NCBI GenBank assembly: GCA_009922585.1
Contig: RFVE01000005.1
Span: forward strand, 1-37,970
Origin: Planctomycetia bacterium
GTDB lineage: Bacteria > Planctomycetota > Planctomycetia > Pirellulales > UBA1268
Length of the DNA: 37,970 nt
Direction: 5' to 3'
The notes under the pieces are model-generated. The model saw only the letters and a program-made list of their open reading frames with translations, made no database searches and had not been told where the DNA came from. The translations under genes and the position numbers were made by a program. Below, one piece after another: positions 1 through 7,633 of this stretch; within the stretch, counting starts at the first letter, position 1; each line of letters begins with the position of its first letter.

Positions 1-301
1 CCTCGGAGTTCAGGGTCACGATTGCCTTTTTCCAAGGCCGCGTACTTCCCCGCCGCAGCCGACTCCGTCGAACCTTTCCAAGCCGGTTTTGCACGGCAAC
101 CTTGCTCACCCGAACCTGAAACAACTCTTCAACCGCCCGGCGGATATCTGCTTTCGTGGCCGCGCGGACCACCTCGAAGGCATAGGCGTTGTTTCGATTC
201 GCCCGATGCATGCCTTTTTCAGTGACCAACGGACGAAGAATCACCTGATGAGGCGAAAGATTCGGGTTGAACTGCGGTGGGGGGGGGACTGGAACAGCCA
301 T
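1..301 (-). CDS. rplW: Large ribosomal subunit protein uL23 (L23), 3' end cut by window
   Basis: Ribosomal protein L23 binds 23S rRNA near the peptide exit tunnel and is a docking site for trigger factor and SRP. Reading leftwards from the ATG at 301, the frame gives an N-terminal proline-rich stretch (VPPPP), then the L23 core with ILRPLVTEKG, NNAYAFEV, RRAVEELFQVRVSKV and a basic tail ending near WKKAIVTLNSE. There is no stop before base 1, so the gene is truncated by the window edge, probably by a few residues only. It starts 3 nt after the rplD stop, so it is the fourth gene of the rpsJ-rplC-rplD-rplW series. A run of nine G (279-287 on the plus strand) lies inside the proline-rich start; one miscalled base there would alter the N-terminus. 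GTG at the ILRPLVTEKG segment is a possible alternative start. Confidence 0.93.
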   Translation of the reverse strand, partial: MAVPVPPPPQFNPNLSPHQVILRPLVTEKGMHRANRNNAYAFEVVRAATKADIRRAVEELFQVRVSKVAVQNRLGKVRRSRLRRGSTRPWKKAIVTLNSE

Positions 302-304
302 GAA

Positions 305-1030
305 TCAGACCTCTCCTGCAGGGGAAGCCGCTTCGGCACCCCGGTTACGAGCGGCCGACCGGCCACCCTGCTTCCGGGCCACCCGGGTTCGGCTACTCGT
401 CTGACGACGCTTGACCTCCTCCCGGAAGGCATCGATTGCCGCCGTGGTCATAACAATTGTGCGGGGCTGAAGAATGCTCAGGGCGTTGAGTTCAGCCACT
501 GGCGTCACCGACACACCAGAGATGTTGCGGGCACTCTTCCAAAGGTTGCCGTCGTGCTCCGCCGGCGAAACGAGCACGGTTTGGCCCGCCACGCCGAGCG
601 AGGCGAGGGTAGCCGCCATCGCGCTTGTCTTTGGCGAATCAAAACTGAGGCTATCGATCAGCTTGACCTCATCGTCAGCCAGTCGAGCCGCCAACGCCAT
701 TCGCGTCGCCGACTGCAGAGCCTTGCGGGGCATTCGAAACCCGAAATCCCGTGGCCGCTTCGCGAAGATATGTCCACCACCGCGGCGAACACCGCTCCGC
801 TTTGATCCAGCCCGGGCATTGCCGGTGCCTTTCTGGCGATACATTTTCTTCGTTGTACCCGCCACCTCAGCACGGCTCTTTGTCCGGAAGGTGCCCTGAC
901 GAAGATTGGCCTGGTACATGACAACAGCGTCGTGCAACAACTGCCGATTGATTTTCGGCGCCAGTTCAGCAGGGTCAATTTCGTAGCTACCAACCTGCTT
1001 GCCAGAGGTATCAAAAACAGTCAGGTTCAC
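305..1030 (-). CDS. rplD: Large ribosomal subunit protein uL4 (L4)
   Basis: L4 binds 23S rRNA and lines the exit tunnel; in E. coli it also represses its own S10 operon. The 241-residue product has the L4 hallmarks: MNLTVFDTSG start, RTKSRAEVAGTTKKMYRQKG, the arginine/glycine tunnel loop (GTGNARAGSKRSGVRRGGG, about 68-86), and FGFRMPRKALQSATRMALA. It exceeds the usual length of about 205 residues because of a C-terminal tail of about 35 residues rich in Arg, Ser and Ala. The start is GTG at 1030 and overlaps the rplC stop as GTGA, which suggests translational coupling. rplW follows after 3 nt. Confidence 0.95.
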   Translation of the reverse strand: MNLTVFDTSGKQVGSYEIDPAELAPKINRQLLHDAVVMYQANLRQGTFRTKSRAEVAGTTKKMYRQKGTGNARAGSKRSGVRRGGGHIFAKRPRDFGFRMPRKALQSATRMALAARLADDEVKLIDSLSFDSPKTSAMAATLASLGVAGQTVLVSPAEHDGNLWKSARNISGVSVTPVAELNALSILQPRTIVMTTAAIDAFREEVKRRQTSSRTRVARKQGGRSAARNRGAEAASPAGEV

Positions 1031-1878
1031 TTCCCACCCCCCTTCTTCTTGGAGGTCGGCGTCCCGACCGTTGCCGAACGCCTCAACTTATTTGTCTGAC
1101 GAACCACGACGTAGCCACCGTTAGGCCCGGGCACCGCCCCACGAACGATCAAAAGATTTCGCTCGCTGTCTATGCTCACGAGGCGAAGATTCCGCATTGT
1201 CGACCGCTCGTTGCCGTAGCGACCGGCCATCTTCTTACCTTTGAAAAGCCGTCCAGGCGACTGACACATGCCAGTGCCACCCTGATGACGATGAACCTTC
1301 TTGACACCGTGGCTGGCCCGCTGGCCAGCAAAGTTATGCCGCTTCATCACACCGGCCGTGCCGCGGCCCTTGGTGGTTCCGGTGATATCAACCGCCTCAC
1401 ACCCCTCGAAGGCCGCCACGGTGACGGTCTGTCCGACCTTGGCCTTGGATTCGTCGCGGAGCTCGCGAACAAACCGCTTGGGCTCACAGTCAGCCTTCGG
1501 GGCCGGATCGATGCCTGCTGCAGACCGTTGCTTTGAACGTTTGCTGTCGAGTTTTGCGACTTGCCCCCGCACCGACCGACTGGCCAGCCGACGAGGCTTA
1601 TCAAGAAACCCGAGCTGGATGGCTTCATAGCCGTCGCGGTCCGCCGTACGGGCCGCAAGCACCGCACAGGGGCCGGCTTCGATCACCGTCACCGGCACGA
1701 CGGTACCGTCGGCATCGAAGATCTGAGTCATCCCGACTTTGCGGCCAAGAATTCCGCGTCGGCCAAACTCAACCGGTTCGGGCGCTTCCACCTGCTCAGC
1801 GACAGCAGCGGCCTCTTGGCCGGCTTCGGCAGCGGGAGTCTCATCGGCCTGCGTCGTCTCTTGCTGATCGTCAGCCAT
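1027..1878 (-). CDS. rplC: Large ribosomal subunit protein uL3 (L3) with acidic N-terminal extension
   Basis: L3 is an early 50S assembly protein that reaches towards the peptidyl transferase centre. The core begins with GILGRKVGMTQIF at about residue 41 and continues through EPKRFVREL, GTTKGRGTAGVMKRHNF, SHGVKKVHRHQGGTGMC and GNERSTMRNL. I start it at ATG 1878 (MADDQQETT), giving 283 residues; the frame stays open to 1929, but those extra residues resemble noncoding sequence. No clear Shine-Dalgarno site is visible at either position. Two additions stand out against the usual length of about 210: a Glu/Ala/Gln-rich acidic N-terminal tail of about 40 residues, and a Lys/Arg-rich insertion of about 20 residues before the EPKRFVREL segment. 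The stop overlaps the GTG of rplD by 4 nt; rpsJ lies upstream across a gap of about 200 nt. Confidence 0.93.
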   Translation of the reverse strand: MADDQQETTQADETPAAEAGQEAAAVAEQVEAPEPVEFGRRGILGRKVGMTQIFDADGTVVPVTVIEAGPCAVLAARTADRDGYEAIQLGFLDKPRRLASRSVRGQVAKLDSKRSKQRSAAGIDPAPKADCEPKRFVRELRDESKAKVGQTVTVAAFEGCEAVDITGTTKGRGTAGVMKRHNFAGQRASHGVKKVHRHQGGTGMCQSPGRLFKGKKMAGRYGNERSTMRNLRLVSIDSERNLLIVRGAVPGPNGGYVVVRQTNKLRRSATVGTPTSKKKGGGK

Positions 1879-2081
1879 TTCACATCGCCGGTGAAAGCCA
1901 GCCCCCCTGCAGGGACCTCTCTCCGTCACACCTGAAGCCGTTGGCGGCGGGAGTTGCCGAGCAATACTCGACCCTTACCCGCCAAGCCCTCCAAGCATGA
2001 ACCGTACGCTCCTGATTCTCGTGGTGCTTTCCTCCCAGCGGGGCCACACAGTCCCGACTGGATACCTGTTTAAAAATAACC

Positions 2082-2408
2082 CTACTTGGATGACGCCTTG
2101 ATCTTGATGTCAACGCCAGCCGGCAGACTCAGTTTGTTCAACGCTTCGATCGTCTTGGCAGTAGCCTGAACGATGTCAACAACTCGTTTGTGTGTCCGGA
2201 TCTCGTACTGCTGCCGGGCCTTCTTGTCGACGTGAGGCCCCGACAGCACGGTGTACCGCTCAATCCGTGTCGGCAACGGGATTGGGCCATGTACTTCCGA
2301 ATTGGTCCGCTTGGCGGTGTCAACGATCTCAGCGGCACTCTGGTCGAGTACCGCGTGGTCGTAGGCTTCCATCCGGATGCGAATGATTTCCTGCGTCGGC
2401 GCAGCCAC
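2082..2408 (-). CDS. rpsJ: Small ribosomal subunit protein uS10 (S10/NusE)
   Basis: S10 is a 30S head protein that also works with NusB in antitermination. The core is close to consensus: [47 protein letters not shown] and [19 protein letters not shown] choose GTG 2408 ([14 protein letters not shown], 108 residues) because GGAG lies 7 nt upstream and the length matches the family. An in-frame ATG at 2432 would add eight residues but has no ribosome-binding site. The frame is open to 2606, but the promoter at 2609-2637 puts transcription start near 2602, so the longest reading is excluded. It is the first gene of the S10 cluster; about 200 nt separate it from rplC. Confidence 0.95.
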   Translation of the reverse strand: MAAPTQEIIRIRMEAYDHAVLDQSAAEIVDTAKRTNSEVHGPIPLPTRIERYTVLSGPHVDKKARQQYEIRTHKRVVDIVQATAKTIEALNKLSLPAGVDIKIKASSK

Positions 2409-2528
2409 AGTCTTTCTCCAAGGTTCGGACATCCCGGGGTCTTGGCCCTGCCGGCAACGACCCATGAACACATCTTCGCCAGGCATTGCTGCCGAAGCGA
2501 ATCGTTCACGGTGGCCAACAGGACCGCG

Positions 2529-2551
2529 AAAAGCCGTCCGAAACGACTTTT
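2529..2551 (-). promoter_or_regulatory. Leader hairpin in the 5' UTR of the S10 cluster
   Basis: On the minus strand the rpsJ leader contains a 9-bp stem (AAAAGTCGT with ACGGCTTTT, one G-U pair) around the 5-nt loop TTCGG. It lies about 50-75 nt after the predicted transcription start and about 120 nt before the rpsJ start. The 3' arm ends in four T and then a GC-rich run, so it might act as a weak terminator or attenuator, or as a protein-binding structure. In E. coli the S10 leader is the target of L4 feedback. Here that role is only inferred from the shared position and the presence of rplD in the same cluster. Confidence 0.5.
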
Positions 2552-2608
2552 TCCGCCGAAAGCCAGAGCCGATGGGGAATCGGCGGCCTCGCAGCGGAGG
2601 AATCACGG

Positions 2609-2637
2609 AATCTACGAGCGGGGTGACCGCCTGTCAA
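2609..2637 (-). promoter_or_regulatory. Sigma70-type promoter for rpsJ-rplC-rplD-rplW
   Basis: On the minus strand a perfect -35 hexamer TTGACA (2637-2632) is separated by exactly 17 bp from TAGATT (2614-2609), which matches the -10 consensus at four of six positions including the key T1, A2 and T6. Transcription would start near 2602, leaving a leader of about 195 nt before the GTG of rpsJ. It lies in the 284-nt gap between the fusA stop and rpsJ, so the S10 cluster can be expressed independently of fusA. Confidence 0.7.
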
Positions 2638-2692
2638 CCTGCCGGCCCGATTTCCGACATTTTGTGATGCCACCTCCCAAGGCCGCTGATCG

Positions 2693-4804
2693 TCAGACGT
2701 AAGCGGCAGCAGTTTCAGCCGGTGCCGGGCCGTACTTCAAAGGGGCCATGGTAAAGCTGGCCCGGCCCTGGCTGACGCTCCGAACGGCCGCTGAGTAGCC
2801 AAACATGCCGGCCAGTGGTGCCTCGGCGGTCAACAGATTCATCCCACTACGGATTTCGGTTGCGGTGATCACCGCCCGCCGCTGCTGCAGGTCATTGATG
2901 ACATCACCCAGGTGCTCTTCCGGCACACTTACTTCGACCCGCATGATCGGCTCGAGCAACACCGTGCCTGCTCGCTCCAGCAGCTGCTCAATCGCGTCGG
3001 CTGCAGCGATTTTGATGGCAATTTCACCAGGCAGCGGCTCGGGCAGCGGGCTTTCGCCGACCACAATCCGCACCCCCCAGAGCGGACAGCCCTTAAGGCC
3101 GCCCCGCTCAGCGCTCTCCCGCACGGCCTCGGTCATCGCTGCAGCGATCTCTGCCTGCTGGTCACCCTCGGGAAACCAGCCCTGCTCCACCGTCACCCCG
3201 GACTGCTCACCGGTCGGCTCGCCGGCGATGGTCACCGTCGCCACCAACGTCTGCCCGGCTACCTGCCGGTTTGATTCACCGCTGACCGTCACTGCCCCGG
3301 CCAGCGTCTCCTTGTAACTCACTCGCGGCTTGTGAACCCGGCAGTGGAGGTTGAAATCCCGCTCAAGGCGATGCCGGATGACCTCCAGATGGAGCTCGCC
3401 CATGCCTGAAATCAGGGTCTGGCCAGTATCCTCGCTTTCACTTGCTCGGAACGTGGGATCCTGCCGCTTCATCATTTCAAGCGCCTCACCAAGCTTTTTC
3501 CGCTCGAGGCTGGTCTCCGGCTCGATCGCCATCGAAATCACGGTTTCGGGGAATTCGATCGTCTCTAGGACAATCGGCTGCTGGGCATCGCAGAGGGTGT
3601 CACCGGTAACACTCAGACGCGGCCCGATCACGCCGACGATGTCGCCAGCGGCACACTCAGCCACCTGCTCACGGCGGTCAGCCTGCACATGCCAGAGCTG
3701 GGCAATGTTCTCCTTCTTCTGCTTCTCCGGGTTCCAGGCCCGGCTGCCCGCCTTCAGCGTTCCGGAATAGACCCGCACGAAGGCCAGATCACCGTGCTTT
3801 TCTGCCAAAATTTTGAAGACTAAGCCGCAGAAGGGAGCCTCCGGGTCAGCCGGCCGGCTGATGGCGGTCGGCTCCTTCTTTTTTGGATCGAGCCCCTCCA
3901 CCGGCGGCACATCGGCGGGGCTCGGAAGATACCAGCCAACCGCATCGAGCACTGGCTGCACGCCGATGCAGTCGAGGGCTGAGCCGGCCAGCACCGGCAC
4001 GAGCTTGCGACCAATTGTCGCCGCACGGATCGTCTGCCGCATCAGTTCGACCGGGATCTCGGCTTCCGCCAAGGCCAGTTCTGCCAGTTCGTCGGAATAG
4101 TCAAAGAGCGTCGAGACAAGCTGCTCCCGCCACTCATCGGCCACCGGCCGGAGATCTTCCGGAATTGGCCCCCGCGTCGGCTCAACGGCAGCAGCCGCCC
4201 CGCTGAGCACCTCGTCCTTCGGCGGAAAGCTGATCTGCTCCATCGTCACCAAGTCGATGAGGCCGCGAAAGGGATCACTCACGTGCGGCGGCCCACTGCC
4301 AATGGGAATCTGCAGCAGCAGCGGCTCAGCTTTGAGCCGCTCGCGAACTTGGTCGACAGTGCCAAAGAAATCGGCCCCCTCGCGGTCGAGTTTGTTGACC
4401 AGCACGATCCGCGGTACGCCGTAGCGATCAGCCTGCCGCCAGACTGTTTCACTCTGGGCTTCCACCCCCTCTCGGGCTGAGAGCACCACGACGGCTCCGT
4501 CGAGCACCCGCAGGCTCCGCTCCACCTCGGCGGTGAAATCAACATGCCCGGGCGTGTCGATCAGGTTGACCGTTACATCACGCCAGGGGAACGATACGGC
4601 GGCAGAATAGATGGTGATGCCCCGCTCCTGCTCCTCCGGGTCGAAGTCGGTCACCGTGGTGCCCCGATCGACGTCGCCGAGCCGGTGAATTGCCTTGGTA
4701 AAAAAGAGCATCCGCTCAGTGAGCGTCGTCTTCCCGGCATCAATGTGGGCGATAATGCCAATGTTGCGGATCTGCTGGAGCGAGCGGCTTGGTGTACGAG
4801 CCAT
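2693..4804 (-). CDS. fusA: Elongation factor G family GTPase (EF-G, possibly EF-G2 type)
   Basis: EF-G drives ribosomal translocation and, with RRF, ribosome recycling. The 703-residue protein has the GTPase domain with G1 AHIDAGKTT (19-27), switch region EEQERGITI, G3 DTPGH (83-87) and G4 NKLD (137-140). Domain II and the C-terminal EF-G domains follow, including SGMGELHLEVI and PIMRVEVSVPEEHLGDVINDL. It ends normally at the rpsJ side. The switch I region (VDRGTTVTDFDPEEQERG) differs from the common EF-G1 form (TMDWMEQEQERG), so this may be the EF-G2/spdEFG2-like paralogue; I cannot settle that without a tree. The neighbour downstream is rpsJ; neither tuf nor rpsG-rpsL is seen. The 141-nt gap to cstA is divergent. 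Confidence 0.93.
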   Translation of the reverse strand: MARTPSRSLQQIRNIGIIAHIDAGKTTLTERMLFFTKAIHRLGDVDRGTTVTDFDPEEQERGITIYSAAVSFPWRDVTVNLIDTPGHVDFTAEVERSLRVLDGAVVVLSAREGVEAQSETVWRQADRYGVPRIVLVNKLDREGADFFGTVDQVRERLKAEPLLLQIPIGSGPPHVSDPFRGLIDLVTMEQISFPPKDEVLSGAAAAVEPTRGPIPEDLRPVADEWREQLVSTLFDYSDELAELALAEAEIPVELMRQTIRAATIGRKLVPVLAGSALDCIGVQPVLDAVGWYLPSPADVPPVEGLDPKKKEPTAISRPADPEAPFCGLVFKILAEKHGDLAFVRVYSGTLKAGSRAWNPEKQKKENIAQLWHVQADRREQVAECAAGDIVGVIGPRLSVTGDTLCDAQQPIVLETIEFPETVISMAIEPETSLERKKLGEALEMMKRQDPTFRASESEDTGQTLISGMGELHLEVIRHRLERDFNLHCRVHKPRVSYKETLAGAVTVSGESNRQVAGQTLVATVTIAGEPTGEQSGVTVEQGWFPEGDQQAEIAAAMTEAVRESAERGGLKGCPLWGVRIVVGESPLPEPLPGEIAIKIAAADAIEQLLERAGTVLLEPIMRVEVSVPEEHLGDVINDLQQRRAVITATEIRSGMNLLTAEAPLAGMFGYSAAVRSVSQGRASFTMAPLKYGPAPAETAAAYV

Positions 4805-4945
4805 GGTGTGGGACGTGCGGGTGCTGATGGAAAGGAATCAACCGCCGCAGCACTCGGGGTACACTACGGACGGACGGACGCATTCTATCGACCGCTTCGG
4901 ATCTTCGCGGCGGCTGATCAACCTGCACGCCGAAGGGATAGCGAA

Positions 4946-6853
4946 ATGATGATTCTGGGACTGGTGCTAGGGGCCGCGGCAGCCTTGCTACTGGGCTACT
5001 TCGGCTACGGCCGTTGGCTGGCCGGCAGTCTCTTCAAGCTCGACCCGGCAGCGCCAGTGCCGAGTGAGACGCTGCGGGACGACCGCGACTTTGTGCCCAC
5101 CCCGCCAGCGATTGTCTTCGGCCATCACTTCACCAGCATTGCCGGCACCGGCCCAATTGTCGGGCCAGCACTCGCGATCATGTGGGGCTGGGGACCGGCC
5201 CTCATCTGGGTGCTGCTGGGCTCAATTCTGATCGGCGGCATGCACGACATGGCAGTCCTCGTCGTGAGCCTGCGGAACCGCGGCATGACCGTCGGTGAAG
5301 TCGCCGGACGGCTGCTGAACCCGCGGGTGCGGCTGCTGTTCCTGGTGCTGCTGTTGTTTGCCCTCTGGGTGGTGCTGGCGATCTTCGGCTGGGTGATCGC
5401 CAGTGTTTTTGTGCAGTTCCCTGAGGCGATCCTGCCGGTCTTCCTGCAGATACCGATTGCCGTGGCCATTGGGCTGCGGGTGCATCGGCAGGGCAAAAAC
5501 CTGCTCGTTCCCAGCCTGGCGGCCCTCACGGCCATGTACGCCACTGTCTGGCTGGGCGCCGGCTGCCCCGGCACAAGCTGGACCGGCGGTCCGGTCGGGC
5601 AGCTCGTTCAGGGCATCAACGGCACTGTGGCCAGCTGGCCAATCTGGCTCTGGGTGGCGATTCTCCTGGCCTACTGCTATGTCGCCAGCGTGCTGCCGGT
5701 CTGGCTGCTGCTGCAGCCTCGCGACTACATCAACAGCCTGCAGCTGATCTCGAGCCTCGGTTTGATCGTGACCGGCCTGGTGGTGACCGCATTCATCGGG
5801 CCTGCCACCATCGCCACGGGCACCCCAGCTCCACCGCTGGAGATGTTCGCGCCGCTCATCGACCTGCACCCCACCAACGCTCCACCCGTCATCCCCTTCC
5901 TGTTTGTCACCATCGCCTGCGGTGCCGTCAGCGGGTTTCACTGCCTGGTGAGCTCCGGCACTTCCAGCAAGCAGCTTCGCTGCGAGACCGATGCCCGGGC
6001 GGTCGGCTATGGATCGATGCTGCTGGAGGCCTTTCTGGCGGTACTCGTGATTGTGGCGGTCGGAGCGGGCATCGGCCTTGGCTGGCCGCAAGAATATCCC
6101 GGCCTCACCGGCACCGCCCTCTGGCGAGAGCTCTATGGCGACTGGAAGGGGGTCACCGGCGGCAAGGCGATCGCCGCATTTGTTGTTGGCTCAGGCAATC
6201 TGCTGGAGTCACTCGGGATTGACGCGGTGATGGCCCGGGCCCTGGTCGGCGTGCTGGTGGCAAGCTTCGCCGGCACCACGCTCGACACCGCCACCCGGCT
6301 GCAGCGATATGTTGTGCAGGAACTGGCGGGGACGCTGGCGGCCAAGCTTCCGGGTGGCACCGGGGCCAGTCGCTCCCCCAGCCCGCTGGCCCTGCCACTC
6401 ACGTGGCTGACCACACCCCATGGGGCGACCCTCTTTGCCGTCGGCACTGCCTTTTTGCTGGCTCTGCTGCCCGCGCCCGGCAAGGACTGGAGCGTGGCCA
6501 ATCTCGGCACCGGGGGTCTCATCCTCTGGCCGCTTTTCGGGGCGACCAATCAGTTGCTCGCCGGGCTGTCGCTGCTGGTGATCAGCTTCTACCTCCGCCG
6601 TCGCGGCCTGCCGACGCTCGTCGCCACCCTCCCGATGATCCTGATGCTGGTGATGCCGGCCTGGGCCCTGTGCATCAACATCGGCCGCTGGCTGGATGGT
6701 GGCAGCCTGGCACTCGTCGCGGTCGCGGTCGTGATGCTGGCCGTTGAAGCCTGGATGGCGGTTGAGGGGCTGCTGCTCTGGGGCCGGGTGCAGGGCGTGC
6801 TGGAAGACCCGCTGCCACCGTTAGGGGCTGCTTATTCCGAAACCTCACGTTGA
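4946..6853 (+). CDS. cstA: CstA-family carbon-starvation membrane transporter
   Basis: CstA proteins are inner-membrane transporters for peptides or pyruvate, induced on carbon limitation in E. coli. From the ATG pair at 4946/4949 the product has 635 residues with many hydrophobic helices. It contains the family signature GHHFTSIAGTGPIVGPA (about 59-75), GGMHDMAVLVVSLRNRGMTVGE, a central SGFHCLVSSGTSSKQL segment, and FAGTTLDTATRLQRYV. The frame is open much further upstream (to 4544), but that part overlaps fusA antisense and lacks family similarity, so the start is placed just before the first membrane helix. Only a weak AAGGGA precedes it. It is divergent from fusA and convergent with yqgE. 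The substrate is not determined. Confidence 0.93.
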   Translation: MMILGLVLGAAAALLLGYFGYGRWLAGSLFKLDPAAPVPSETLRDDRDFVPTPPAIVFGHHFTSIAGTGPIVGPALAIMWGWGPALIWVLLGSILIGGMHDMAVLVVSLRNRGMTVGEVAGRLLNPRVRLLFLVLLLFALWVVLAIFGWVIASVFVQFPEAILPVFLQIPIAVAIGLRVHRQGKNLLVPSLAALTAMYATVWLGAGCPGTSWTGGPVGQLVQGINGTVASWPIWLWVAILLAYCYVASVLPVWLLLQPRDYINSLQLISSLGLIVTGLVVTAFIGPATIATGTPAPPLEMFAPLIDLHPTNAPPVIPFLFVTIACGAVSGFHCLVSSGTSSKQLRCETDARAVGYGSMLLEAFLAVLVIVAVGAGIGLGWPQEYPGLTGTALWRELYGDWKGVTGGKAIAAFVVGSGNLLESLGIDAVMARALVGVLVASFAGTTLDTATRLQRYVVQELAGTLAAKLPGGTGASRSPSPLALPLTWLTTPHGATLFAVGTAFLLALLPAPGKDWSVANLGTGGLILWPLFGATNQLLAGLSLLVISFYLRRRGLPTLVATLPMILMLVMPAWALCINIGRWLDGGSLALVAVAVVMLAVEAWMAVEGLLLWGRVQGVLEDPLPPLGAAYSETSR

Positions 6854-6859
6854 TGCGGC

Positions 6860-6903
6860 TGGGCGACATCTTCACCAATGAAACCCCATGGGCGTGTCGC
6901 CCA
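6860..6903. terminator. Candidate bidirectional terminator between cstA and yqgE
   Basis: A perfect 9-bp inverted repeat, TGGGCGACA (6860-6868) and TGTCGCCCA (6895-6903), lies in the 60-nt convergent gap, 6 nt after the cstA stop and 10 nt before the yqgE stop. The loop is 26 nt and there is no clear T run on either side, so it is not a classic intrinsic terminator. Position is the main argument. Confidence 0.4.
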
Positions 6904-6913
6904 ACATTCGTCC

Positions 6914-7468
6914 TCAATTATGCCACGGCCGGACCGGCACATGCCTGATGCCGAGACTTTCGACCAGCCGCTGATCGGCAAGGTGGCGGCTTATTTGCTG
7001 CCAGAGGGTTTCGTCATCACCGAAAATGAGTTCCCGTGTCGCGTCGGCAACTTCCCACGCGCCTTCGGCAAGTTCACTCTCAAGCTGGCCTCCCGACCAG
7101 CCGGATGAAGCAATCACAACTTTCAGTGGCTCGCATGCCTGTTGGAGGAGAGCAGAGAAGTGTTCCCTCTGAGAGGTGAAATGAACACCCGGGGCGACCT
7201 CCATTTCCCCCAGCATCGCATTGGTGTGCATCACCACCAGCGGGCCCTCAACAGGTCCGCCAACCATCACGGGCAGATCGTGCGGACAGGTCCCCTCGCC
7301 CACCCGGCTCCAAATATCGGAAAGCCGCACGGAACTACGGCGGTTAATAACCAGCCCAAACGCCCCTTCACCATCATGATGGAGCAAGAGCACCACCGTC
7401 CGAGAGAAGTGGGAGTCGTTGAGATCGCGGGAGGCGACCAGGAGTTTTCCAGTGAGTGAAACTGCCAT
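6914..7468 (-). CDS. yqgE: YqgE/AlgH family protein (UPF0301)
   Basis: A protein of the YqgE/AlgH family, whose biochemical role is unsettled; early links to alginate regulation were not general. The 184-residue length is typical. Features seen are the N-terminal GKLLVASRDLNDSHFSRTVV, LLLHHDGEGAFGLVINR, a GGPVEGPLVVMHT segment and GWSGGQLESELAEGAWEVA, all family hallmarks. The start is ATG 7468. It is the last gene of the minus-strand block, 165 nt after argS, and could be co-transcribed with it or use its own promoter; I could not identify one with confidence. Confidence 0.9.
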   Translation of the reverse strand: MAVSLTGKLLVASRDLNDSHFSRTVVLLLHHDGEGAFGLVINRRSSVRLSDIWSRVGEGTCPHDLPVMVGGPVEGPLVVMHTNAMLGEMEVAPGVHFTSQREHFSALLQQACEPLKVVIASSGWSGGQLESELAEGAWEVADATRELIFGDDETLWQQISRHLADQRLVESLGIRHVPVRPWHN

Positions 7469-7633
7469 GCGGACGCCTCAGCGATGATTCGGTGGAATCC
7501 TCATGCAACTGTCGATCGTATCGAGCCACTCACAGACACACCAGCGAGCGGGGTCGCCGGGGCTCTCAGCGACCTTTGACAGCTCACTCACCAAACATCG
7601 TGCGAGCCTGGTTCTGCACTGCTAATCCGGGAC

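Noticed and set aside
4866-4880. Short tandem GGAC repeats between fusA and cstA
   Set aside because: Only three and a half units of 4 bp; too short to distinguish from chance in GC-rich DNA.
5222-6091. Minus-strand open frame of 289 codons opposite cstA
   Set aside because: Antisense to transmembrane segments of CstA; composition (Gln, Asp, His, Gly) is a mirror artefact.
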